From the NCBI RefSeq assembly GCF_050859025.1, contig NZ_CP138200.1, positions 1,240,001-1,304,000 on the forward strand: a stretch of 64,000 bases of DNA, read 5' to 3'. The stretch comes from Wukongibacter sp050859025. GTDB taxonomy: Bacteria > Bacillota > Clostridia > Peptostreptococcales > Caminicellaceae. Shown here in pieces: positions 43,673 through 52,466 of this stretch (positions are counted from its first letter, which is position 1; each line of letters begins with the position of its first letter). Under the pieces are notes generated by a model, which worked only from the letters and a program-made list of their open reading frames with translations, was not told the DNA's origin and did no database searches. A program made the position numbers and the translations under genes.

Positions 43673-44320
43673 TTATATTTGTCCATAACCCTTTTTTGCA
43701 GATTCTCTTTCATATGCACATTCCTTTTCATCCAAAATTCTCATACCTCCAATGTTTTGTGCATAATATGCAACCTTTGCTCCTTCTTCAACAATCACAG
43801 CATTAATATAGGCAGTGTCAATATCCTTGCCTACTACTAATACACCATGATTTCCTAAAAGAACTGCATCATCTTCTCCTAAACAATCTGAAGTTACTTC
43901 TGCTAGTTCTTTTGAACCACATGGTCTATAGGGGGCACATTTTATTTTACCGCTTACAAGGGCAGCAACCTCAGCAACGATGCTTGGAATTTCTTTATTG
44001 CAAGAAGCCCATGCAGTAACAAATGTAGAATGGGTATGAACCACACTTCCAACTTCAGGTCGTTTTTTATATACTGCACAATGAAGACCTGTTTCAATAG
44101 ATGGTCTTCTTTTACCATCTACAATATTTCCGTCTATATCAACTACAACGATATCTTCAGGTGTTAACGCTTCGTAGGGCATTCCAGATGGTGTGATACA
44201 GATATACCCAGTGTCAAAATCTCTAACACTGAAATTACCAAAAGTAAGGGGAACTAATTTTTCTGCGTGAATTCTTTTTCCAATTTCTATAATCTTGTTT
44301 TTTTGATTTTCTAATAACAT
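43673..44320 (-). CDS. Class II aldolase (L-fuculose-1-phosphate aldolase/AraD family)
   Basis: A 215-residue zinc-dependent aldolase or epimerase family enzyme. It shows LTFGNFSVRD, ITPSGMPYEALTPEDIVVVD, the zinc-site VVHTHSTFVTAWA (about residues 86-98), LLGNHGVLVVGKDI (about 147) and the catalytic Glu in EVAALVSG. Members cleave ketose-1-phosphates to dihydroxyacetone phosphate and an aldehyde, or epimerise ribulose-5-phosphate. Start is the ATG nine bases inside the longest frame, properly spaced from AAAGGGATG. Located after EIIC in the PTS operon with no sugar kinase or isomerase, it likely acts directly on the PTS product, a ketose-1-phosphate. Confidence 0.88.
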   Translation of the reverse strand: MLLENQKNKIIEIGKRIHAEKLVPLTFGNFSVRDFDTGYICITPSGMPYEALTPEDIVVVDIDGNIVDGKRRPSIETGLHCAVYKKRPEVGSVVHTHSTFVTAWASCNKEIPSIVAEVAALVSGKIKCAPYRPCGSKELAEVTSDCLGEDDAVLLGNHGVLVVGKDIDTAYINAVIVEEGAKVAYYAQNIGGMRILDEKECAYERESAKKGYGQI

Positions 44321-44388
44321 ATAAAACATCCCTTTCTTTATTGAATATGAGTAGAAGAGTCATGATAAAACTCTCCTACATATTTGGT

Positions 44389-45639
44389 TTAGAATAAAAA
44401 GCTAAATACTTTATAGATTAGATAAGGAATTAAATGAGCGCCTTCATCTAAAGAAGAGATTAGAGAAGCACCTTCAGGAATCGGGAACTTAACGTCCCTA
44501 GCCATGATGGTTGTTATCTCTGCCAAATCCGTTGCAATTAATAATATCAATGCCATAAATATGGTTCCAGTAATAACACCCCTAAAAACATTTCCTTTAG
44601 ATGGGGCAACAGCCCAAACAATCAAGATAGGAACAAGTCCTAAATCAGTGAAAGGTAAAACACGATTTCCTGGAAGTATTACAGCTAAAAGTAGAGTAAT
44701 AGGAATTAGGATTAGACCTGTAGAAATTACAGAAGGATGTCCAATAGCTACAGCCGCATCCAAACCAATGTAAACCTCTTTTCCTGGAAATTTTTGTCCA
44801 ATATACTCTCTAGCACTTTCTGATAATGGCAGTAAGCCCTCCATCAATATTCTAACCATTCTAGGCATTAAGAACATAATTGCTGCCATATTTACACCAA
44901 GTGAAATTATTCCTTTAGGATCATATCCAGCTAATGCACCTATTCCAGCACCTAGAAATAGGCCTAGAATCATAGGTTCACCTAAAATTCCAAATTTCTT
45001 TTGAATTCCTTCAGGATGCATCTCAATTTTGTTGATAACTGGGATTTTATCAATAATCTTATCAATAAGAATTCCTAAAGGTGCCCATGAAACAGTTTCT
45101 GTATGAGGCAGTGACACACCTGGCATTCCAAAGAAATCAGATACATATGGAGCAGTAAAATCCGCAAGCTTTAGAATAATGATAAAGCAGATAGCCGATG
45201 CGATCAGACCCAAAACCATATTGTTTGTTAAATACATTACTAAAGCACCCGTAAATATAAAATGCCAGTAATTCCAAATATCAACATTCATTGTTTTTGT
45301 CAAATTAAATGTAAGCATGATAATATTTAATAAAAAGCAGATTCCAAATACTGCAGGAACAATGGTAGTTCCAAAACTGATGGATGCAGAAATTGGCCAT
45401 CCAACGTCCATAACATCTAGTGATAATCCCCAATTTTCCACCATTGCTTGAGTAGCTGGAGAAAGATTACTTACCAACATTCCTACAATCATAAAGATTG
45501 CAACAAAGCCTATCCCTACAGTTAGACCTGAGCGAAAGGCCTTAGAAAATTTCTGTTTAAAAATAAGCCCTAGAATAGTTATGATGATAGGCATCATTAC
45601 ACTTGCACCAAGATCTAATATAAAATTAATAAATGCCAT
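44389..45639 (-). CDS. PTS galactitol-type EIIC component
   Basis: A 416-residue sugar permease of the phosphotransferase system, with about ten hydrophobic segments. The sequence GATVMMP-like start (LDLGASVMMPIIITILGLIF), FRSGLTVGIGFVAIFMIVGML, and KEVYIGLDAAVAIGHPSVISTGLILIP are typical of the GatC/SgcC (galactitol) family. The ATG follows GAGGGAGGGATTTGC. EIIB and EIIA are just upstream in the operon and the aldolase downstream. In this superfamily the substrate may be galactitol, a pentitol or a ketose; the operon argues for one that becomes an aldolase substrate directly. Confidence 0.92.
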   Translation of the reverse strand: MAFINFILDLGASVMMPIIITILGLIFKQKFSKAFRSGLTVGIGFVAIFMIVGMLVSNLSPATQAMVENWGLSLDVMDVGWPISASISFGTTIVPAVFGICFLLNIIMLTFNLTKTMNVDIWNYWHFIFTGALVMYLTNNMVLGLIASAICFIIILKLADFTAPYVSDFFGMPGVSLPHTETVSWAPLGILIDKIIDKIPVINKIEMHPEGIQKKFGILGEPMILGLFLGAGIGALAGYDPKGIISLGVNMAAIMFLMPRMVRILMEGLLPLSESAREYIGQKFPGKEVYIGLDAAVAIGHPSVISTGLILIPITLLLAVILPGNRVLPFTDLGLVPILIVWAVAPSKGNVFRGVITGTIFMALILLIATDLAEITTIMARDVKFPIPEGASLISSLDEGAHLIPYLIYKVFSFLF

Positions 45640-45657
45640 GCAAATCCCTCCCTCATG

Positions 45658-45963
45658 TTATTTTTCTAAAGTTTTAAGATAATCAGCAATTTCATCTGCC
45701 AGCTTGTCCATTCCTATTCCTGTTAAGAAGGCCAAGCCTCTAAATTTCTTAACATTTTCTGCAACCTTTTGGCCTAAAATAGTTGTGTGTACAATTACAT
45801 CTGGTTGAAAGACAGGTACTTTGGACTCTACTTCAGTAGCCTTGCATTCAATAACTTCAATTTTTAGGCCTCTTGAAGTTAACATTTCCTTGCATTTTTC
45901 AGCTGCAACCGTTGAGGTTGCTATTCCGGTTCCACATACAGTTAAAACTCTAAATGTTTTCAT
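45658..45963 (-). CDS. PTS galactitol-type EIIB component
   Basis: A 101-residue EIIB domain with the phosphocysteine loop RVLTVCGTGIATSTVAAEKC, active Cys10. It passes phosphate from EIIA to the incoming sugar. Length and motif match GatB-type enzymes. The ATG follows GAGGGGGTGAGAA. It lies between the EIIA and EIIC genes, in the order usual for this family. Confidence 0.94.
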   Translation of the reverse strand: MKTFRVLTVCGTGIATSTVAAEKCKEMLTSRGLKIEVIECKATEVESKVPVFQPDVIVHTTILGQKVAENVKKFRGLAFLTGIGMDKLADEIADYLKTLEK

Positions 45964-45990
45964 TTTCTCACCCCCTCTATTAAAAAGCTT

Positions 45991-46461
45991 CTATATCTTT
46001 TTCCAAAGAGTATCATTGATAAGTAAAACCAACTGCTCTTTATTTGCCTCATATATTTCCTTTAGTAAATGCTTATCTTGAACAATTCCCATTAAGTTAG
46101 TTAATAATTTTACCTGTGTATCACTATCCTTCATTGCGAGCATGAATACAACCTTCACCTCAACACTTCCATCGGGATTTCCCATCTCAAAAAATTGTAT
46201 TGGTTCCTTTAAGGTTACGATACAGATCATAGGTTCGTTTACATGAATAGCATCTGTGTGAGGAATTGCTACACCGAACTCTTCTGTAGGCAACCCAGTA
46301 GAAAATTTTTCTTCTCTTTGTAGGATGGCATCGGCATAGGTATCCTTTACATATCCACCTTTTTTAAGTATATCTGCCATAAAATTAAGAAGCTGTTCTC
46401 TACTCTCTACAGATACATTGGTTGCTACAACCTCTTCATTTAAGACAAGCTTTTTAGACAT
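45991..46461 (-). CDS. PTS fructose/mannitol-type EIIA component
   Basis: A 156-residue EIIA of the PTS_EIIA_2 family. The phosphorylated His68 lies in EFGVAIPHTDAIHV, followed by IVTLKEPIQFFEMGNPDGSVEVKVVFMLAM. It receives phosphate from HPr and passes it to the EIIB encoded next. The ATG is preceded by GGGAGGTTATAAGGA, within the last codons of the regulator gene, which it overlaps by eight bases. The regulator also ends in its own EIIA-like domain, so the two may compete for HPr phosphate. Confidence 0.94.
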   Translation of the reverse strand: MSKKLVLNEEVVATNVSVESREQLLNFMADILKKGGYVKDTYADAILQREEKFSTGLPTEEFGVAIPHTDAIHVNEPMICIVTLKEPIQFFEMGNPDGSVEVKVVFMLAMKDSDTQVKLLTNLMGIVQDKHLLKEIYEANKEQLVLLINDTLWKKI

Positions 46462-49399
46462 TCCTTATAACCTCCCTTAATTCATCAAAACTTCTGCTTT
46501 CTTTTATCTTGTTGAGATAGTATGAATCATTGATAATCTTGTAAAGCTTTCTAAATTCATCTCTATAATACTCATTGATGGCTACAACAAATATACAGTC
46601 TACATTATTGCTTTCATTCCATAGTATGGGGTTTTCCAAAGTTAGAATCCCTATTATTGGTCGATTTACATATTTGGGATTGCCATGAGGAAGGGCTATA
46701 CCTCCCTGAAATAAAGTTGGGAGCATCTCTTCTCTTTCATACACAGAATTCTTAAACTCTTCTTTTACATAGCCTAGCTCATAGAGTAAATTGACCATTT
46801 TTTCAATAGCTTCTTTTTTTGATCGAATATCTGATTTGAGTATTGTCGTTTTTTCATCAATAAGCTCATCTGCTAAAATATTTATTTTTTTGTGTAGTTT
46901 TTCATTAAATATACTGGTACTTAAGTTCATATAATTATCTAACTTATCAAAACCTGTTCCATCAAGAATCTCACTTGCATCAATAAATGGAATAAAAGGT
47001 ACTTGAGGATTGATTGTCCCTACAATAGCAACGACATTCTTTTCTTCGGATATTTTTTTGACGATTGCAGAGATATTATGATTTTCTAATACACTCATAG
47101 TCATAATTTCTACTTTATTGTTTAGCTTGATTTTTTTACTGATGGAGTTTGCCAGTGCTTTTGCAGTTCCATCACCTGTTAAGCATACACAGATAATTAC
47201 TTTTCTATCTTCAGCTATTATCTTTTTTGGAGATATTACCTTATCATATGATTGTAACGAATCCACAACTTCATCAAGATTTGAATCGGGCATCATAGCT
47301 TTTCTAACAGCTTCAATAACCAGCATTGTATCTACTCGGGTAATCGTCCTAGTTTTTATAGATAATTCTTTGCCAATAATTTCTCCAAATCCCGTTAGAG
47401 AGCCCATATCTACTAAAAACAATATACCTTTTTCATTACCAATATCCTTTGCGATTTGCGTTGCATTTTTTAATGCTATACTAGGAGAATCATCTAATGA
47501 CATTTCCACTGATTTAGCATGATTAACGCCTAAAAGACGATTGGCGACTATGGCCATTCCTTCAGCAACCCTGCCGTGAGATAAAACTATTACACCTACA
47601 TGCTTTTGTAGTAATAGATCCTTTCTTGCACAAGATTTTAAATACATGGCAATAAAAGCAATTTCATCTTCTGGAAAATTAATTTTTAGACTATAGCTAG
47701 CTAATTCTGACATTTCTTTAGCAATACTAAACTCTTTAGGATATTGTGTTCTAATTTTTTCCAATTTAGGATTTTTAATGGGCTTATTTTGAATTAACCT
47801 CTCATAAGATGCTGCTAGATGTGTAGCTATACAATAGAATAAGCTATCATCTAAATCTTTATAATATTCTTTAGCAATAAGAATCATTTGTTCAACGATA
47901 TCGACAATTTTACTGCCAACAATTTTTTCTAGGTCGTTCTTGACCAATTTATATTTATTTTTTCTAATATTGCTAATTGATTTGTAAATTTTCGTTTCCA
48001 ATTCGTTTTCAATGATTCGATTAATAATCTCTTCATCAATTCCTTGAAACTTCATTAACCTATATTTATCTTCTATTTTCTTGTAAATTTCTTTAGAGAG
48101 CATATAAGGGGTATCATCAAGATTTTGAATAATGGCTCTATCAGAATCAATAACCTCAAGATCTCCTTTAACAATCTTATTGATTTCATCTCTATATGAA
48201 TTAAGCTTTAGAAGACCTTTTACAACAGAGTTCGGAAGCTCTGTAATATCAATTTTCATTGATTTGTTTTCTTTACCCATTAACTTTAAAAAGCTTCTTG
48301 CACAGGTAACTTGTATATCAGAACGAATCTGACCAATATTTCCAATAGGTTCATATAAAATAAGTGCCTTGACTACATTTTGAGATACTACGATACTTGC
48401 ATTCATTCGAATAGCTTCTTGTTTAAAGAAATTTTCAATGAGCTTATATCTCTCAATAAAAGGCCTGTGTGATAAAGATGGTAACTCAATAATCATTGGT
48501 ATTCGCCTTTTAAAGGTAGTCAATAAATTAGATTCTATATTTTCCGTAGTTGCCGCAATAAGCAATATATTTACCTGTCTATAATTTTCTGTTTCTCCCA
48601 GTCTTCTAAATCTACCCTTATCAATTAGATGAAAAAAGATCTCTTGTCCTTCAGGAGGCAATCTATGGATTTCATCTAAAAATAAAACTCCATCATTAGA
48701 TTTTTCTACCAATCCAGCTTTGTCCTCCGCTGCTCCTGTAAATGATCCTTTCTTATAGCCAAATAGCTGTGATAATAATAACTGAGGATTGTCTGCATAA
48801 TCGGCACAATTGAAAACGATAAAAGGTGCATCCCTTTTCTTTGTTTTGGATTTAATTGCAAACCTATACATACATTCTGCCATTTCACTTTTTCCTACTC
48901 CAGTTGGTCCATAAATTAAAGTGTGAAGTCCATTCTTTGGATATAAAATAGCAGCTTTTGCTAACTCTATTTGAGGTTTCAAGCTGCCTTTAGAACCAAT
49001 TAGTGAATCAAATGCATATGAGACATCCTCAATATTTTGGGAAGCTTCATCAAATTTATTTGTTCTATGGCTAGACGTATATTCAATAGATGGTTCAAAT
49101 TCCTTTAAAAGCTTGAATACTAAACTTCTAGATATTCTGTATCCCTTTTCATTTAAAATGGAAGTAACGAATCTTACAGAAGCAGATTTTTCTTCATTTA
49201 AGATATTCTGAATTTCAGTTATTAAAAGATCTTTTCTTCTTTCTCTTGAATCCTTGATCTTTAAATTATGTCGGATTGTAGAAATATCGCTCCTATTGAT
49301 ATTCAATTTTTTTGCAATTTCTATATCTGTGTATGGATTTTTTGGATCTTCGTTTTTGATAATTTTCTTTAATTCTTCTGCAATTTTATCTTTTTTCAT
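46454..49399 (-). CDS. LevR-type sigma-54 activator with PTS regulation domains
   Basis: A 981-residue multi-domain activator. In order: a winged-helix DNA-binding N-terminus (about 1-110), AAA+ domain with Walker A GPTGVGKS (164-171), sigma-54 loop KKGSFTGAAE (about 216-225) and GVLFLDEIH; a PRD (about 480-575) with IATHLAASYERL; an EIIA-Man-like domain (VIVLSHGRVAEG, about 606); an EIIB-Gat-like segment with CVCLTGDGTAKALA (about 735); and a C-terminal EIIA-Fru-like domain (GIALPHGNP, about 903). The second PRD position reads FIAMYLKSC, where a His is usual. Phosphorylation by HPr and EIIB normally sets activity. It is first in its own operon, behind a sigma-54 promoter, implying positive autoregulation. 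Confidence 0.93.
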   Translation of the reverse strand: MKKDKIAEELKKIIKNEDPKNPYTDIEIAKKLNINRSDISTIRHNLKIKDSRERRKDLLITEIQNILNEEKSASVRFVTSILNEKGYRISRSLVFKLLKEFEPSIEYTSSHRTNKFDEASQNIEDVSYAFDSLIGSKGSLKPQIELAKAAILYPKNGLHTLIYGPTGVGKSEMAECMYRFAIKSKTKKRDAPFIVFNCADYADNPQLLLSQLFGYKKGSFTGAAEDKAGLVEKSNDGVLFLDEIHRLPPEGQEIFFHLIDKGRFRRLGETENYRQVNILLIAATTENIESNLLTTFKRRIPMIIELPSLSHRPFIERYKLIENFFKQEAIRMNASIVVSQNVVKALILYEPIGNIGQIRSDIQVTCARSFLKLMGKENKSMKIDITELPNSVVKGLLKLNSYRDEINKIVKGDLEVIDSDRAIIQNLDDTPYMLSKEIYKKIEDKYRLMKFQGIDEEIINRIIENELETKIYKSISNIRKNKYKLVKNDLEKIVGSKIVDIVEQMILIAKEYYKDLDDSLFYCIATHLAASYERLIQNKPIKNPKLEKIRTQYPKEFSIAKEMSELASYSLKINFPEDEIAFIAMYLKSCARKDLLLQKHVGVIVLSHGRVAEGMAIVANRLLGVNHAKSVEMSLDDSPSIALKNATQIAKDIGNEKGILFLVDMGSLTGFGEIIGKELSIKTRTITRVDTMLVIEAVRKAMMPDSNLDEVVDSLQSYDKVISPKKIIAEDRKVIICVCLTGDGTAKALANSISKKIKLNNKVEIMTMSVLENHNISAIVKKISEEKNVVAIVGTINPQVPFIPFIDASEILDGTGFDKLDNYMNLSTSIFNEKLHKKINILADELIDEKTTILKSDIRSKKEAIEKMVNLLYELGYVKEEFKNSVYEREEMLPTLFQGGIALPHGNPKYVNRPIIGILTLENPILWNESNNVDCIFVVAINEYYRDEFRKLYKIINDSYYLNKIKESRSFDELREVIRNV

Positions 49400-49428
49400 T
49401 TGACTTCCCCACCTATGCCTTTATTATT

Positions 49429-49446
49429 TTGCAAAGTCCATGCCAA
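49429..49446 (-). promoter_or_regulatory. Sigma-54 (-24/-12) promoter of the PTS operon
   Basis: On the minus strand TTGGCAT-GGACT-TTGCAA, with correct GG and GC spacing, 30 bases upstream of the regulator ATG at 49399. The operon that includes its own sigma-54 activator would start near 49418. Confidence 0.82.
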
Positions 49447-49562
49447 CAGCTGTCATTTATTGTTTTCTTTTGTTAAGGATAAATAAATAAGATACTATAA
49501 ATGGCTATAAAACTATTTTTTGAATTTTCATTTTTTGATATATTTTATATGCTATCACATTT

Positions 49563-49623
49563 TATGACACTTCGACAAAATATGACACTATTGTTTTTGA
49601 TTAATACTGCAAACTATGACATA
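49563..49623 (-). promoter_or_regulatory. Candidate activator sites for the LevR-type regulator
   Basis: Three TATGACA repeats (49563, 49581, 49615), two extended to TATGACAC, lie about 115-175 bases upstream of the -24 element, a normal distance for enhancer sites. Evidence is repetition only. Confidence 0.4.
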
Positions 49624-49635
49624 CATAATTCTTAA

Positions 49636-49739
49636 TATAGGGATTAAAGTAGAGACTTTAATTTATACATGTCCAAAACTCCCAGAAACGCTGAGTATTT
49701 GTACATGTATAAATTAAGTTCTACTATTTGAACCCTATA
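49636..49739. repeat. Palindromic dispersed repeat, copy 4
   Basis: 104 bp, TATAGGGATTAAAGTAGAGA...CCCTATA, nearly identical to copies 1 and 3 with inner arms TTTAATTTATACATGT / ACATGTATAAATTAAG. It lies between the divergent PTS operon and lipoprotein gene. The rest of the 517-base gap (49400-49916) holds only the PTS promoter, its candidate sites and AT-rich DNA. Confidence 0.9.
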
Positions 49740-49916
49740 TAGCTGTCCCAAAATATAAGTCTAAGCTATATTGATAATATTTCTCCTATAATTGGATTTT
49801 AGCCTATGTAATCGTTTAGTAGGATATATTGGAAAAAGCATTCTGATTATTGAAGTATTATGGTATTATATTATAGACTATTTTAACTATACTAATTTTT
49901 AGATTGGGAGGATATT

Positions 49917-51092
49917 ATGAAAAGGATATTGATTATTTCTATTATTATTATTATGATTGTACTTCAAATTGCAGGATGTCAAAGCTTGCCAACAACTGTA
50001 TATATAGATCAGCTTGATACTGACATGGATGGTTTACCTGATTCATTAGAAGAGAGGATAAAGACAGACCCTCTAAATAAGGATACTGATAATGATGGAT
50101 TGACAGATTATTTTGAACATAGAAAATACCTGACAAATCCTATAAAAAAAGATAGCGATGACGATGGTATTTCTGATTCCGACTGGGAAGAACGAAAGGA
50201 ATATACATATAGTATAACTGCTATTGTTGAATTGAGACCTCCATTTAATGTAGATCATATGAATGATTTTTGGCAAGATGCTAGAATAGTAAAAGAACTA
50301 GAGGATGAGGTTACAAGGATAGAAGTTGTGCTGTACCCTAAAGCAAAAGAAATAATTAGCTCAGGAAAATATGAACCAATTGATAACGAATATACTCAGC
50401 CTACATTTAGTAAAAATTATTCTGAAGAAATGAAAAAAAGTATAAGAGAAGGACTAAAGGGTTTTGATTCAGAAATTGATGTAGCAGAGAAATTATTAAG
50501 TTTTGTAACAAAATCAGAATATAAGGGAATAGGCGAGGCTCTTGGTACTAATACAGATTTACCATTACAATTTTCATTTAGATTTAGTGATGATGGAGAA
50601 ATTGATTATAATAGTATTCCAAAGAGTTCTAAATACTCAAAGGACGAGCTTATGGAAAGAGTCTTTTTTGCTAATTCTATGTATCTAAACAAGACAAGAG
50701 GTGCTTGTAGCTCAACAGCAGCGTTACGTGGTGGTATAATTAGATCAGGAGGTATGCAAGAAAAATCTATTTTTACAATACCACTTATATTTTCTGGATT
50801 TGATGATGAGGTAAAAATAGAGGTGAAATCAAAATATAAAAAGGGATTTATTAATGATAATCTCGTAGCAGATCATGTATTTAATGAGATACTTATTGGC
50901 GGAAGATGGATAAGAGTTGATGGAGATACTGTAGGAGTTGGATACGATGTTGGAGGAAAACCCTATATTAAAATTTTAGAATTTAATGAATCAACAGATT
51001 ATGAGTTTTATAAATATTGGAATTATGAAACGTATTCTGAAAAGAGACCGTATAAATACATTTCAGTTATTGAACAGGAAAGAAAAAATTAA
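49917..51092 (+). CDS. Lipoprotein with calcium-binding repeats and transglutaminase-like domain
   Basis: A 391-residue surface lipoprotein. The signal peptide ends at a lipobox, VLQIAGC. Residues about 35-90 hold thrombospondin type 3-like calcium repeats (DTDMDGLPDSLEER, DTDNDGLTDYFEHR, DSDDDGISDSDWEE). The C-terminal half contains a transglutaminase/papain-like core: Cys in TRGACSSTAALRGGII (about 263), His in ADHVFNEILIGGRW (about 319) and Asp in IRVDGDT (about 335). This is a plausible Cys-His-Asp triad for a peptidase or cross-linking enzyme. The ATG follows TTGGGAGG. It is monocistronic, with a terminator after it. Substrate unknown. Confidence 0.8.
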   Translation: MKRILIISIIIIMIVLQIAGCQSLPTTVYIDQLDTDMDGLPDSLEERIKTDPLNKDTDNDGLTDYFEHRKYLTNPIKKDSDDDGISDSDWEERKEYTYSITAIVELRPPFNVDHMNDFWQDARIVKELEDEVTRIEVVLYPKAKEIISSGKYEPIDNEYTQPTFSKNYSEEMKKSIREGLKGFDSEIDVAEKLLSFVTKSEYKGIGEALGTNTDLPLQFSFRFSDDGEIDYNSIPKSSKYSKDELMERVFFANSMYLNKTRGACSSTAALRGGIIRSGGMQEKSIFTIPLIFSGFDDEVKIEVKSKYKKGFINDNLVADHVFNEILIGGRWIRVDGDTVGVGYDVGGKPYIKILEFNESTDYEFYKYWNYETYSEKRPYKYISVIEQERKN

Positions 51093-51176
51093 AAGTAATA
51101 TATGGAAGTCATACGGATACTATTGGAACTTTCTATATTAGACAGCAAGCCAAAGTGATTATTTTTTTAGCTCATC

Positions 51177-51216
51177 AAATTAAGTATAATAAAAAATTAT
51201 GCTTAATTTTTTATTA
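51177..51216 (+). terminator. Rho-independent terminator after the calcium-repeat lipoprotein
   Basis: 14-bp stem AAATTAAGTATAAT / ATTATGCTTAATTT (one G-U) with a short A loop and TTTATT tail. Confidence 0.75.
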
Positions 51217-51297
51217 TAGACCTTTTCTATAATTATAGAATCAAAATACGGTGTATGTTACAATCAATCCGATATAAAGAAGGGATGGTGCTACATA

Positions 51298-52377
51298 ATG
51301 AAGATTAAAAGAATTATCAGTATTTTATTAATATTATCCACTGTATTTTTATTAGCTGCATGTGGAGAGAAAAATGAAGAGGAGGTTAAAGCTGCTTCAG
51401 GAAATGATAAAGAAACGAAATTGGAAGATAAGGTTGTTATTTATTCTACTCATAGTGAAGCAATGTTGGAATTAGTAGCTACAGAATTTGAGAATGAAAC
51501 AGGTATAAAGGTTGAATTTATCAATTTAAAGGGAGAATTAGCTGAGAGAGTACGTGCTGAAAAAGAAAATCCCCAATCGGATGTTATGTTTGGCGGAGCA
51601 TCATCTATATTTATGGAGTTAAAAGAAGAAGATTTATTTGATAAATATGAACCATCATGGGGTAAAAAAATTAATCCACTGTTTAAAGATTCCGAAGGAT
51701 TTTGGTTTGGAACAATTCAAACGCCAGTTATGATGTTCTATAATAGCGATGTTATTAGTTCAGAGGATGCTCCAAAGGATTGGACAGACCTTTCAAATCA
51801 ATTATACAAAGATCAATTGGTTTTTAGAAATGCACTATCATCATCCGCAAGGGCGACTTTTTCAAGTTTATTACAACAATATGAGAAGAAAAACCAGTTA
51901 GAAGAGGGCTGGGAATTTATGAAAGCAATGGATAGTAACACAAAGCAATACTATGGTAGTGGATCTTTGATGTTTCAAGCAATTGGAAGAAAAGAAGCAG
52001 GCATTAGTTTTGCTACATTAAATTCAATTATTGACAATAGGACAAAGAATAATTTACCACTTGAAGTAGTTGATGCAAAAAGTGGTTCGCCGGTTATAAC
52101 AGATGCCATAGCTCTTATAAAGAATGCAAAACATCCAAATGCGGCAAAAGCATTTATTGACTTTGCAGGAAATGCTAAGATGCAAGCAATGTTTGCTAAT
52201 AAATTCAATCGTATGCCTACACATCCTGAAGCTATTGAAGCTTCACCGAAGTGGATGGCAAATACTAAATTTGAAATCATGGATGTAGACTGGGCGGCTC
52301 TATCAACTAAGCAATCTGAGTGGATGCAAAAATGGGATACAGAAGTTAAAGATACAAACAAAGATTTTAAAAAATAA
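51298..52377 (+). CDS. ABC transporter substrate-binding lipoprotein (FbpA/PotD-like)
   Basis: A 359-residue extracellular binding protein. The signal ends at LLAAC, followed by an acidic linker and a type II periplasmic-binding fold (VVIYSTHSEAMLELVATEFENETGIKV, DVMFGGASSIFMELKEEDLF, FGTIQTPVMMFYNSDVI). It belongs to the group that includes iron(III), thiamine, aminoethylphosphonate and sugar-phosphate binders. KQYYGSGS (about residue 217) places two tyrosines roughly where FbpA binds iron, but this alone does not settle the ligand. The ATG follows AAGGGATGGTGC. A hairpin after it likely lets the binding protein outnumber the transporter. Confidence 0.88.
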   Translation: MKIKRIISILLILSTVFLLAACGEKNEEEVKAASGNDKETKLEDKVVIYSTHSEAMLELVATEFENETGIKVEFINLKGELAERVRAEKENPQSDVMFGGASSIFMELKEEDLFDKYEPSWGKKINPLFKDSEGFWFGTIQTPVMMFYNSDVISSEDAPKDWTDLSNQLYKDQLVFRNALSSSARATFSSLLQQYEKKNQLEEGWEFMKAMDSNTKQYYGSGSLMFQAIGRKEAGISFATLNSIIDNRTKNNLPLEVVDAKSGSPVITDAIALIKNAKHPNAAKAFIDFAGNAKMQAMFANKFNRMPTHPEAIEASPKWMANTKFEIMDVDWAALSTKQSEWMQKWDTEVKDTNKDFKK

Positions 52378-52400
52378 AAAATAATGTAATTAAAGATTAG

Positions 52401-52438
52401 AATGAGAAGTGTATGAAAAATTCACTTCTCATTTTGTC
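52401..52438 (+). terminator. Intra-operon hairpin after the substrate-binding protein
   Basis: AATGAGAAGTG / CACTTCTCATT stem with an 11-base loop and TTTGTCAT tail, between the binding protein and the ATPase. Probably a leaky terminator that lowers expression of the membrane complex. Confidence 0.7.
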
Positions 52439-52466
52439 ATAAAATAAAACGGATTAGGAGGAAATA

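Noticed and set aside
17103..49739. CRISPR array
   Set aside because: The repeated units are kilobases apart, palindromic over their full length and lack regular spacers.
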